Assembly (NCBI GenBank): GCA_910578505.1
Contig: CAJTPV010000030.1
Location: forward strand, 1 to 38,034
Direction of reading: 5' to 3'
Length of the DNA: 38,034 nucleotides
Source of the DNA: an uncultured Oscillospiraceae bacterium
GTDB lineage: Bacteria; Bacillota; Clostridia; Oscillospirales; Oscillospiraceae
The translations under genes and the position numbers were made by a program. Numbering within the stretch: position 1 is the first letter of the stretch; the number at the start of each line of letters is the position of its first letter. The notes beneath the pieces are model-generated. The model did no database searches and was not told the origin of the DNA. It saw only the letters and a list, made by a program, of their open reading frames with translations. Shown here in pieces: positions 30,350 to 38,034 of this stretch.

Positions 30350-33106
30350 TTATTTTTCAATTAATTTCTGATACATCCTCATCAGCTCCGCCACGCACTT
30401 GCTCTCGGTCATATCCTTGACGGAAAAGCCATAAGCCATCATCACAGCCCGGTCATTCTGCTGGTGGGCCTTGCGCAGCTCCGGGGGCATGGTAGTCTCA
30501 TCATAGAGGTCGGCAAGGCTGGAATCCGGGTAGAGGGCGCGGGCGTCCAGAATGGCCTGGGCAGTCTGCTCAATTTTGCCCTTCTGCTCAGCGGTGGGCG
30601 TGGGCCAGGGGAAATTGTTGTAAACAACGTCTTTAGAGTAACGGTAGTCGCTCTTGATTCTCCCACATACTGCCCGCATCCAAGCCATATGTACGTTTGA
30701 AATTAAAACACCGAAATCATACAGTGTTGCATTCGGAATTATCTGAACAGCGTCATTCACGATTACATCAGGCGAAACAAAGCCAAAGGGAACATATCTT
30801 CTCGTTTGGGATGAATGTCTTGGGATAATAATGTAGGGATTACCTACTGGTTGTGTGCGTTGCGCAAATAACATGGGTGTAGCTGCAAATTTCCTTATTC
30901 CAGCCGCCACACTATTTTCTCTTGATTCTTTGCATCGCCGCACTCTCTCATAGACAAGTGGACACTTCTTTATTTCTGCCGGGGAAACACCATCCAGCCA
31001 TAAACACCATCGTTTTTTCCCATGCAAGTATTCTACAGCACCTAGTAAGGGCCTAATATAAGGCTTTGACTGCGGTTCTTGTTTTATAAAATCGTCATAG
31101 TCAGAATCTTCAATAATAAGATTTCCTCCATCAGCAGGCTTATTACCATATATCATCGGAGATACCTTACACAACGGTTTATTCCTGCTTGTGACAATAA
31201 CGTCAGGTGCATCACAAAGATAGGCGTTTATATTCTCAACCTGTTTGTCTCGCCCATCAGAAAATATTGTTTTTACTTTACGGTCAAATGCTGCAAAACC
31301 GATAATGACACAATGAACATGAGCCTTAACCTTCGCTTCACTATCCCAAACGAATGTCCTGTGTGCATAGTTAATTCGTATGTCTAAAAAACGCCACAGA
31401 CTGGCAACTGTTTCACCTTGGGTAATAGAATTAGTGGAAACAAAACCACATTCAATATCAGTCCCTTGTATAAAGTCTGATGCAATTTTGTACCACGCTG
31501 AAACCAAATCAAGGTTTTTTGCATCAGGGAAGATTGCCTGCATATCTTCCTTTTGGCTAGAGGACATATGGGAAAAGCCAACAAAGGGCGGATTGCCCAT
31601 GATGTAGTTCAGCTCATACTTGGGAACAATACTCTCCCAGTCCACCCGCAGGGCGTTGGCCTCGGTGATGTTGGCATAGGATTTCAGCGGCAGGAAGTCC
31701 AGGGACATATGCACTACGTCCTCGGTCTCCTTCATCATCTGGCTCTCTGCGATCCACAGTGCAGTCTTGGCAACGGTGACGGCGAAATCGTTGATCTCAA
31801 TACCGTAGAATTGCCCGATGGAAACCTGAATCGGGTTGCCGATATCCAGCATGATCTGTCCCTTGTGTAGCAGGGAAATTGTCTCGTTCTCCAGCCGCCG
31901 CAGGGAGATGTACGTTTCCGTCAGGAAGTTGCCGGAGCCACAGGCGGGGTCCAGAAATTTCAGCCCCGCCAGTTTCCGCTGAAACGCTTCCAGTTTGGCC
32001 TTGCGGGTTTTCTCCACCGTCAATGCGGCGATTTCCGCAAACTCCGCTTTCAGCCCGTCCAGAAATAGCGGGTCAATCAGCTTGTGGATATTCTCGATAC
32101 TGGTGTAATGCATCCCGCCGGAGCGCCGGGTTTCCGGGTTCAGAGTGCTCTCGAACACAGCCCCGAAAATCGTAGGGCTGATTTCGCTCCAGTTAAAATC
32201 TTCGCTGGCGCGACGCAGGATCAGATCGATGACCTCATTGCCCAGGCGGGGTATCTCAATATCCTCGTCAGCGAACAGACCGCCGTTGACATAGGGGAAC
32301 GCCGCCAGATCATCGTCCAGATACTTATCCCGCTGGGGAGTGTCCTGGTCCAGCACCCGGAACAGGTTGATGAGCGCCCGCCGATCCTCGGCGCGGTGAT
32401 GCTCCAAATAGTCGTGGAACATATTTCGCCCGCCAAAAATCCCCGCATCCTCGGCGTACAGGCAGAACACCAGCCGGACGCACAGCTTGTTTAGGCTTTT
32501 CAATGTCTCCGGGTCATTCGGGTCTTTGTATTGCTTCAACAGCGCGTCATAGAGTACCCCTACCAGCTCGCCGGCTTGGAGGGAGACTTCCATCTCCTTT
32601 TTGATATGCTCCTTGCCGGTGTCCACCAGGAAGTCCAGCCGGGGGTATTCCTTCCCCAGATCAGCTAACGGGATGATCTCCGGCTCATCGTTGGGCCGGT
32701 TCATATCATGGATTTCAAAGGTCTGAAAATTGCAGACAACGATCCAGCGGGGCTGTTCTGGATTGGGTAGGAAACCGCCATAACGTCGCCCCTGCTGGAA
32801 CGGCGTGAGCATCGCCCCATCCGATTGACGCTCCCCTTTTTTCAAATCAATCTTCAACCCTTTTTGCTCTATCAGCGTTCGGGTAGCTGGAAGATAGCCG
32901 TCAATATATTTTGTGGTGGTTGTGCCGTCATTGTTTACGACTTCTACCCGTTTTTCAAACTCAACGATTTCCGTAGGCTGTTCAACACCATAGACATTTT
33001 GGAGCAGAGAAAGCCAAAACCGCTGTGTCTCCTGTTTCTCATCGCCCCGGCCTTTCCAGTCTGCCGCAAATTTGGCGGCGGCGCTGCGCCGTTCGGTATC
33101 TGTCAT
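30350..33106 (-). CDS. MmeI-type (Type IIL/IIG) single-chain restriction-modification enzyme
   Basis: A 918-residue protein, matching MmeI (919) in length. The N-terminal nuclease has Asp69 and Glu80-Gln-Lys82, corresponding to the MmeI D-X9-E-X-K motif. The methyltransferase domain has FLDPACGSGNFL (Asp386, SAM binding) and NPPF at 505-508 (adenine N6 class). A target-recognition region and C-terminal helices follow. Such enzymes methylate one strand of an asymmetric site and cut about 20 nt away. I start at the ATG 33106 (GGAGGG upstream), 20 codons inside the longest frame. Residues about 509-815 are AT-rich while the flanks are GC-rich. Confidence 0.88.
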   Translation of the reverse strand: MTDTERRSAAAKFAADWKGRGDEKQETQRFWLSLLQNVYGVEQPTEIVEFEKRVEVVNNDGTTTTKYIDGYLPATRTLIEQKGLKIDLKKGERQSDGAMLTPFQQGRRYGGFLPNPEQPRWIVVCNFQTFEIHDMNRPNDEPEIIPLADLGKEYPRLDFLVDTGKEHIKKEMEVSLQAGELVGVLYDALLKQYKDPNDPETLKSLNKLCVRLVFCLYAEDAGIFGGRNMFHDYLEHHRAEDRRALINLFRVLDQDTPQRDKYLDDDLAAFPYVNGGLFADEDIEIPRLGNEVIDLILRRASEDFNWSEISPTIFGAVFESTLNPETRRSGGMHYTSIENIHKLIDPLFLDGLKAEFAEIAALTVEKTRKAKLEAFQRKLAGLKFLDPACGSGNFLTETYISLRRLENETISLLHKGQIMLDIGNPIQVSIGQFYGIEINDFAVTVAKTALWIAESQMMKETEDVVHMSLDFLPLKSYANITEANALRVDWESIVPKYELNYIMGNPPFVGFSHMSSSQKEDMQAIFPDAKNLDLVSAWYKIASDFIQGTDIECGFVSTNSITQGETVASLWRFLDIRINYAHRTFVWDSEAKVKAHVHCVIIGFAAFDRKVKTIFSDGRDKQVENINAYLCDAPDVIVTSRNKPLCKVSPMIYGNKPADGGNLIIEDSDYDDFIKQEPQSKPYIRPLLGAVEYLHGKKRWCLWLDGVSPAEIKKCPLVYERVRRCKESRENSVAAGIRKFAATPMLFAQRTQPVGNPYIIIPRHSSQTRRYVPFGFVSPDVIVNDAVQIIPNATLYDFGVLISNVHMAWMRAVCGRIKSDYRYSKDVVYNNFPWPTPTAEQKGKIEQTAQAILDARALYPDSSLADLYDETTMPPELRKAHQQNDRAVMMAYGFSVKDMTESKCVAELMRMYQKLIEK

Positions 33107-33166
33107 AGCTCTGCCCTCCGTATCTTGAACTGTCCCCATCATACCATAGATTGGCAGCGTTGTCAC

Positions 33167-33694
33167 TCACTTTATTACCTGCATAGTATGATGTAGAATT
33201 GGGTCAATCGTGATAATTTCCCGCCCCAGCTTCCGGGCATACCGTACTGTCATTGCCGTTCCACCCCGCCACTCGCCGTTGTAAACCGCCAGCAGGCAGG
33301 CGGCGTGATCGACCAGATAGCGATTGCGTTCCAGCATACAGCCGTCATGGTATTCCTGGCTCACATACACAACCTCATCCGCCTGCTCCAGAATAGAAGA
33401 ATAGAGTTCCTGCGCTGAAGCCGACCACCCGTCTGCCTGTCCCTCGCAGGGCAGGATGCAGTGGAGTTTCAGCGCGGGATTTTCTTTTTTCAAGGCCAGA
33501 ACCGCCAGAGCTGCCCAAGCATCCGTCCCCTCTGCCATGCCAGAGAGGAAGTCCGTGTACCCAGCATCTATCAGCTTGGCGATTTCTTCGGCAAGTGCTT
33601 TTTTCAGAGCAATGCACCGGGCATCTGTCTCGTTATCGCCCCACGGAAATTTCTTCGCTCGATGACCCGTGAACGCACAACACCGTTCAATCAT
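33167..33694 (-). CDS. SLOG-family (DUF1273/YpsA-like) protein
   Basis: A 175-residue Rossmann-like protein: CCAFTGHRAKKFPWGDNETD at the start, FLSGMAEGTDAWAALAVLAL in the middle and ILPCEGQADGW later. SLOG domains are predicted to bind nucleotide-derived ligands and often occur in defence loci. AGGAGG precedes the ATG. It is the first gene of the leftward operon; the MmeI-like gene starts about 60 bp downstream. Confidence 0.85.
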   Translation of the reverse strand: MIERCCAFTGHRAKKFPWGDNETDARCIALKKALAEEIAKLIDAGYTDFLSGMAEGTDAWAALAVLALKKENPALKLHCILPCEGQADGWSASAQELYSSILEQADEVVYVSQEYHDGCMLERNRYLVDHAACLLAVYNGEWRGGTAMTVRYARKLGREIITIDPILHHTMQVIK

Positions 33695-33725
33695 GGCAAT
33701 CTGCCTCCTGATTTTATTTTGATGT

Positions 33726-33781
33726 GGGGGTTATATCCCCTTAATTATGGAGATTATAACCCCCATACTGATTGGTGTCAA
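33726..33781 (-). promoter_or_regulatory. SLOG-MmeI-AlbA operon promoter with inverted-repeat operator
   Basis: On the minus strand TTGACA (33781-33776), 17 bp, TATAAT (33758-33753) is perfect consensus. GGGGGTTATA (33726-33735) and TATAACCCCC (33755-33764) form a 10-bp inverted repeat covering the -10. The adjacent XRE gene at 33799 diverges and is the likely repressor, acting like the C protein of a restriction system. Confidence 0.75.
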
Positions 33782-33798
33782 TCAGGGAGGGTGATGTC

Positions 33799-34002
33799 GT
33801 GATTATTTTTGATAAGCTGTGGGATGTGATGAAGGAAAAGGGCGTTTCCACCTACCAGCTCCGGGAGAAGTGCGGCATCGACAGCAAGACCGTCCGGCGT
33901 CTGCGAGCCAATGACAACATGGAAACAAAGACGCTGAACAAATTATGTTCGGCGCTGGACTGCCGCCTGGAGGATATCGCGGAATACGTCCCCGACGAAT
34001 AA
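33799..34002 (+). CDS. Small XRE-family HTH regulator
   Basis: A 67-residue single-domain HTH protein: VSTYQLREKCGIDSKTVRRL then NMETKTLNKLCSALDCRLED. The GTG at 33799 has AGGGAGGGTGATG upstream; longer in-frame starts have no SD. It diverges from the SLOG-MmeI operon and sits beside its operator, so control of restriction gene expression is a fair inference. A terminator follows the stop. Confidence 0.85.
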   Translation: MIIFDKLWDVMKEKGVSTYQLREKCGIDSKTVRRLRANDNMETKTLNKLCSALDCRLEDIAEYVPDE

Positions 34003-34041
34003 CAGCTCTACGGCCTGCGGGTGCAGGACCGTAGAGCTGTT
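34001..34041 (+). terminator. Terminator-like hairpin between convergent XRE genes
   Basis: AACAGCTCTACGG pairs perfectly with CCGTAGAGCTGTT over 13 bp. The T-tract is short, but the site separates convergent genes. Confidence 0.7.
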
Positions 34042-34063
34042 CATATTTGCGGCGCGAAAATCC

Positions 34064-34870
34064 CTATTTCCGCTTCTTCCCCCTCTGCGAAACCGAACTT
34101 TTCAGCAGTTCCGACTTCTGGGCAATTCGTGCCAGCCACTGTTTTTCTTCCTCGGTCAGTTTGTTGTAGCGGAGCTTTGTCTGCTTACAGAACAGCATGA
34201 TAAGCTGTTCCAGCTTACTGCCGTTGAAACGAGCAACCTCCTCCAAGTCCTGCTTCAATTCTTCTGCGGCAGAGTTTTTCGGTGCGCTGTCGCTCCGGCC
34301 CAGGTGTGCCTTCCGCATATCCTCCATGATTGTGTCAAGGTCACGATGCACCAGGCTGGTAAAATATTCCTCTTCGTCTACATGGGATGCTTGCAGAAGA
34401 TAGGTCGTTCTGTCATTCTCCTCTGGCTGGTACTTTTCTATGATTTCAGCCCTTGCCACGTCCACCCATGCGTTCAGATTTTGTATCTGCATGGCGGCAA
34501 TGCCCTCTACATAAATCTGGATGTCAGCCAGTAGCTTCATGAAATCCGGGTGCGCTACCAGTTCCCCCAGCAGAGCGGTATCCACTCGCCCCGCTTTCAA
34601 TACATCAATCATAGCGTCACTCAAACACAGGTCTGCGAGCTCAGCGTTTGGGTGACTTTTCATTTCAGACAACCCAAGCAGATAGTCAGCAGTCACACCG
34701 TAGAATTTCGCTAGTTTGATAAGGGCGTAGTGGCTGATGTCCTTGTTGTCATCTGCCTCATAGCTGCCCAGCGCGGACGAGGACAGGCCCGTTTGCTCCG
34801 CCAACTCTTTCAGCGTCAGCCCCCGTTCCACCCGTAAATCCTTCAACCTTTCCTGTATAGTCAGATACAT
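34064..34870 (-). CDS. XRE-family regulator with long C-terminal domain
   Basis: A 268-residue protein with an N-terminal HTH (ERLKDLRVERGLTLKELAEQ, then TGLSSSALGSYEADD) and a helical C-terminal part of about 190 residues, strongly basic at the end (QRGKKRK). Regulators of this shape are common in clostridial integrative elements next to relaxase genes. GGGGGAGGG precedes the ATG. It is transcribed away from the relaxase. Confidence 0.85.
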   Translation of the reverse strand: MYLTIQERLKDLRVERGLTLKELAEQTGLSSSALGSYEADDNKDISHYALIKLAKFYGVTADYLLGLSEMKSHPNAELADLCLSDAMIDVLKAGRVDTALLGELVAHPDFMKLLADIQIYVEGIAAMQIQNLNAWVDVARAEIIEKYQPEENDRTTYLLQASHVDEEEYFTSLVHRDLDTIMEDMRKAHLGRSDSAPKNSAAEELKQDLEEVARFNGSKLEQLIMLFCKQTKLRYNKLTEEEKQWLARIAQKSELLKSSVSQRGKKRK

Positions 34871-34923
34871 AGCGCCGCCCTCCCCCTGATATTACTGCCA
34901 TTCTACCACATTTCCGAGAGCGT

Positions 34924-34953
34924 GGAAATATCCGGTTTTTGCCCCGGATTTCC
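34924..34953. promoter_or_regulatory. Inverted repeat upstream of the XRE gene, possible operator
   Basis: GGAAATATCCGG (34924-34935) faces CCGGATTTCC (34944-34953), and CCGAGAG/CTCTCGG lies around it. The nested symmetry suggests an autoregulatory binding site. Confidence 0.5.
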
Positions 34954-35182
34954 TACCTCTCGGATATACGGGAGAGTGGCCTTTTTTCTGCTACGATGTT
35001 TCTGTCACACAGCATTGCAGCTTGAAAAAAGAATGACCGTCCGAAACGGATATGTTCTCTGGTGAAGTATCGCATGGAGCGTACCAAGGAGAACAAAACG
35101 CCGCTGAGAGAACAGGGGTAGGAACGGGTTTCGGGGAGAACGGCGGGAGTGCAGAGGGCGGCAGGCCCTTTGCGCAGGGGTC

Positions 35183-35322
35183 CAGGGGATGCAATTCCCC
35201 TGGTCAGTGTCCAGAGGGCAAAGCCCTTTGGGGCGGGTGCAGGGTGACAACGCCTGCTCAGGTGTCCAGAGGGTGAAACCCTTGGCCCAGTAAAGTGATG
35301 CTCTGCGTCACTTTATACTGGG
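35183..35322. repeat. Hairpin array upstream of the relaxase, possible oriT
   Basis: Three related hairpins, each beginning TCCAG (35183-35204, 35212-35232, about 35267-35285), followed by a strong stem-loop CCCAGTAAAGTGA / TCACTTTATACTGGG ending about 35322. A GGCGGCTTCGCCGCC hairpin follows near 35352. No credible gene covers 34871-35415. Placement just before a Mob relaxase makes a transfer origin plausible. Confidence 0.5.
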
Positions 35323-35415
35323 TTATTATCTGGCGCAAAGCACTCAGATTCGGCGGCTTCGCCGCCCCTGGCTACTCCCGGAACAGCAAAAACGAGAAAC
35401 AGGAAGGAGAGCAGA

Positions 35416-36669
35416 ATGGCAAAAAGATTGACCCGGCACAACGGGAGAGCCGGAAAAAGCGGCGTCTACAAATCAACGCACAATGACAGAACCTTCGATA
35501 CCGAACACGCTGACCACATTGACGGTGAGCGGATTTCACAGAACATCTATTGGGATTGCTTCCGGGGCGCGCCCTATCCGGCCCAGCAGGACGGGGAGGT
35601 TTCTTTTGCGGATGTGGAGCGGGCCTTTTATCTGAACCGCTACTCGGATTACCTTGACGGCCAGCATGAGCGGAACGCCAAACGCCGCCACTCCGAGCGC
35701 GACCGGAGCGTGGATGATCTGCTGGCGGACAAACGCTTCTGCCCAGAGGAAACCATCTACCAGATCGGCACGATGGAGGACTCCGTTTCCCCGGATGTAC
35801 TTCTGGAAATTGTCGGGGAATTTATGATGGAGCTTGAACGCCGCTTCGGTGAACACATCCATGTTATTGACTGGGCGCTCCATCTGGACGAGGCCACGCC
35901 CCATATCCATGAGCGCCATGTTTTCGACTATGTGAACCGCTATGGCGAGGTGGAGCCGAAGCAGGAAAAGGCTCTGGAGGCTTTGGGGTTTGAACTGCCC
36001 GACCCGGAGAAAAAGCCGGGGCGCACCAACAATCGGAAGATGGTTTTCGATGCGGTCTGCCGGGTCATTCTGTTTGACATCTGCAAACGGCATGGTCTGG
36101 CTGTCGAGGAAGAACCTGACCCCGGCAACCGTGGGCGCAGCTATCTGGAGAAGAACGACTATATCATCCAGAAGCAGAAGAAATTGATTATGGAGCAGGA
36201 GACGGCGATTGAAGAAAAGGCACAGGCGTTAGAGGCCGTGTCGCTTCGGCTGGAGGATGCCGAGGCCCTGATTGATGAGGTCACAGAAATCGCTTACGAC
36301 AAGGCCGTGGAGCTTGTGACCGATGCCGTCCGCGCCGAAACGCAGTTGCAGGACGAGAAGATTGTTTCCGATTACAAAGACTGGTGTCTGGCCCCGGAGC
36401 GGCGTTATTCCCCGGTGGAGAAAGGGCTGATCGGCAAGGTGCTGGGAAAGGCGCAGGAGCTGATCCACAAAGCCGCTCAAAAGGTACTTGCCAGAGTGCA
36501 GGCGGTTTTGCGAAAGCCGGAGGTCAGAGCTGCCGCCACCAAGCAGATCAAGGAGAAGGCCAGAGAGTCCGTCCTCGCCAAACTGGAACAGGGCAGAGCC
36601 GAGATTGCCAGACAGGATGCGGAGCGCAGGGCGGCGCAGACCGCAACAAGGCACAGCATGGAGCGGTGA
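35416..36669 (+). CDS. Mob/Pre-type relaxase
   Basis: A 417-residue plasmid recombination/mobilisation protein. The N-terminal nicking domain has the metal-binding 3H-like motif HLDEATPHIH at 156-165, diagnostic for the MOB_Pre (MobV) class. The C-terminal half (about 250-417) is a charged helical region. It should nick oriT and lead strand transfer when conjugation functions are supplied in trans. AGGAAGGAGA precedes the ATG. The hairpin array lies upstream and a replication protein gene follows. Confidence 0.88.
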   Translation: MAKRLTRHNGRAGKSGVYKSTHNDRTFDTEHADHIDGERISQNIYWDCFRGAPYPAQQDGEVSFADVERAFYLNRYSDYLDGQHERNAKRRHSERDRSVDDLLADKRFCPEETIYQIGTMEDSVSPDVLLEIVGEFMMELERRFGEHIHVIDWALHLDEATPHIHERHVFDYVNRYGEVEPKQEKALEALGFELPDPEKKPGRTNNRKMVFDAVCRVILFDICKRHGLAVEEEPDPGNRGRSYLEKNDYIIQKQKKLIMEQETAIEEKAQALEAVSLRLEDAEALIDEVTEIAYDKAVELVTDAVRAETQLQDEKIVSDYKDWCLAPERRYSPVEKGLIGKVLGKAQELIHKAAQKVLARVQAVLRKPEVRAAATKQIKEKARESVLAKLEQGRAEIARQDAERRAAQTATRHSMER

Positions 36670-36840
36670 TTGTCATGATACCGGCAGAGGGAATTTTGGA
36701 AGCCGCTACCGAAACTTCCTCTGTCACGTTTTTTGAAACAGGACTGTCATGCCATTAGCCCGGCTTTTTCAAATTTGCTCATAACCATAGCAGGAGGGCG
36801 CAGCAGACGCCCGATTTTTACAGATTGGAGGTATGCGAGA

Positions 36841-38034
36841 TTGAATGAAAATGAAGAATTGCAGTCCGGCTTTCCCGACTGGCTGACGGAGGACTACAAG
36901 CTCATGGAGCCGGAGTTCTGCCGGACGTTCCTTCGGGAACATCCCATGCGCTGCATCCGGGGGCGGTTCTACACAGTGGATGGGCTAGTGGCGGACGAGA
37001 GCGTCCTGAAAAAAGAAATCTACAATCAGATCAGCCCGTGGCTGGAATCCAAAATCGCCAGGAAGGTGGATGAGCTTTTGAACGCTTTGCGGATGGCGGC
37101 GTACTCGGAGCCGATAGCGTTGGAGTGCGACCGTATCCATGTTGCCAACGGCACATTGTTTGTGGATGGCCGTTTCTCGCCGGAAAAGGCCTACTGCAAC
37201 AACCGCTTGACCGTCAGCTATCATCCTGACGCGCCGCCGCTGGAGAAGTGGCTGCGCTTTCTTGCGGAGCTGCTGTACCCGGAGGACATCCCCACCTTGC
37301 AGGAGTACCTGGGCTACTGCCTGCTTCCCACCACCAAGGGCCAGAAGATGCTGATGCTCATTGGCAAGGGCGGCGAGGGCAAGAGCCGGATCGGGCTGGT
37401 GATGCGCTCCATCTTCGGGGACAGCATGAACACCACCAGCATCCAGAAGGTGGAGAACAACCGGTTCAGCCGCGCCGACCTGGAGAGCAAGCTGCTGATG
37501 GTGGACGATGATATGGACATGAGCGCCCTGCCCAAGACCAACTATATCAAGTCCATCGTGACCTCGGAGTGCAAGATGGATATGGAGCGCAAGGGCGTCC
37601 AGAGCTATCAGAGCCAGCTTTATGTGCGGTTCCTCTGTTTCGGCAACGGGGCCTTGACCGCCCTCCATGACAGGTCTGACGGCTTCTTTCGCCGCCAGAT
37701 CGTGCTGACCACAAAGGACAAACCAGCAGGGAGAGCGGACGATCCGTTTCTCTCGGACAAGCTGATTGCCGAGCGAGAGGGGATATTCCTCTGGTGTCTG
37801 GACGGGCTTAACCGCCTGCTGGTAAACAATTATCGGTTCACCATCAGCGACCGGGCCAGGGAGAATATCTCTGTTGTAGTCCGGGAGGCCAACAACATCG
37901 TGGACTTCTTGGCCTCTGCCGGATATGTCCGGTTCAAGGCAGACAGTGAGGCCGCTACCCGTGACCTCTATGCCGCCTATAAGGTCTGGTGCGAGGACAA
38001 CGCCGAGAACCCGCTTTCGCCCAAGAGCTTTTCC
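36841..38034 (+). CDS. P4-type primase/helicase (D5-like), cut by the window end
   Basis: An open frame of 398 codons with no stop before the window end. The start is TTG 36841 with GGAGGT at 8 nt; the nearby ATG at 36845 is in another frame and stops early. LIGKGGEGKSRIG (Walker A GKGGEGKS, 175-182) and LLMVDDDMDMS (Walker B) mark the SF3-like helicase of phage and plasmid primases, with a D5_N-like region before it. It should unwind and prime DNA for replication of the mobile element. Its C-terminus is missing here. Confidence 0.88.
   Translation, partial: MNENEELQSGFPDWLTEDYKLMEPEFCRTFLREHPMRCIRGRFYTVDGLVADESVLKKEIYNQISPWLESKIARKVDELLNALRMAAYSEPIALECDRIHVANGTLFVDGRFSPEKAYCNNRLTVSYHPDAPPLEKWLRFLAELLYPEDIPTLQEYLGYCLLPTTKGQKMLMLIGKGGEGKSRIGLVMRSIFGDSMNTTSIQKVENNRFSRADLESKLLMVDDDMDMSALPKTNYIKSIVTSECKMDMERKGVQSYQSQLYVRFLCFGNGALTALHDRSDGFFRRQIVLTTKDKPAGRADDPFLSDKLIAEREGIFLWCLDGLNRLLVNNYRFTISDRARENISVVVREANNIVDFLASAGYVRFKADSEAATRDLYAAYKVWCEDNAENPLSPKSFS

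Noticed and set aside
35005..35276. Short ORFs in the gap before the relaxase
   Set aside because: They are made of hairpin repeat sequence on both strands and lack ribosome binding sites.
36675..36758. 27-codon ORF between the relaxase and primase genes
   Set aside because: No convincing SD and no recognisable sequence; it may be chance.

Overview
The window looks like a chromosomal segment from a moderately GC-rich gut Firmicute, most likely an Oscillospiraceae-type Clostridium (cluster IV). The reasons are the zapA / U32 / dut / maf / mreCD / mrdA and parA-parB / serS / rsmG / minD / mgsA / hisS / aspS gene order, canonical Firmicute parS sites, strong Gram-positive Shine-Dalgarno (SD) sequences and a clostridial-type mobile element at the right end. 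Genus cannot be fixed from the sequence alone.

Layout. (1) 1-2950 is an accessory patch. It has a small XRE regulator, two near-identical copies of a ~60-residue unknown protein, three near-identical terminators, a ribbon-helix-helix regulator, and a three-gene operon with a consensus promoter: a divergent dCTP-deaminase-family protein lacking the catalytic Glu, a two-TM membrane protein and a DUF1653 protein. (2) 3000-6660 is core: zapA, U32 peptidase-like hydroxylation factor, dut, maf. (3) 6680-7755 is a 372-bp unit repeated three times. Each unit has a consensus forward promoter, a leader that hides the SD in a 12-bp stem, a 28-codon single-TM peptide, and a consensus convergent promoter whose RNA would run antisense across the peptide gene to a terminator hairpin at the start of the sense RNA. 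I read this as a tandem type I toxin-antitoxin locus. It is the best candidate here for an undescribed system. A decayed single copy lies at 2250-2343. (4) 7815-27723 is core: mreC, mreD, mrdA (PBP2), a GH13 amylase, an alpha/beta hydrolase, parA, parB, three perfect parS sites, serS, an acidic unknown protein, mscL, rsmG, a MinD-like ATPase, a methylglyoxal-synthase-like protein with the catalytic Asp replaced, hisS, aspS, a membrane-anchored GH3 hexosaminidase, an AlaX editing protein and lrgAB. parAB, parS and rsmG place this region close to the replication origin. (5) 27814-33694 is accessory and defence-like: hicAB, a small DUF6061-like protein, and a leftward operon of a SLOG protein, an MmeI-type single-chain restriction-modification enzyme and an AlbA/Schlafen-domain protein. 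(6) 33799-38034 is the left part of a mobilizable or integrative element: two XRE regulators, a hairpin-rich possible oriT, a Mob/Pre relaxase with the 3H motif and a P4-type primase/helicase cut by the window end.

How the parts work together. The core genes serve cell elongation (MreCD, PBP2), division (ZapA), chromosome segregation (ParABS), nucleotide and translation quality control (Dut, Maf, AlaX) and aminoacyl-tRNA synthesis. The accessory blocks carry toxin-antitoxin and restriction functions that would stabilise or defend the locus. All functions are inferred from sequence patterns read by eye; no database search was run.
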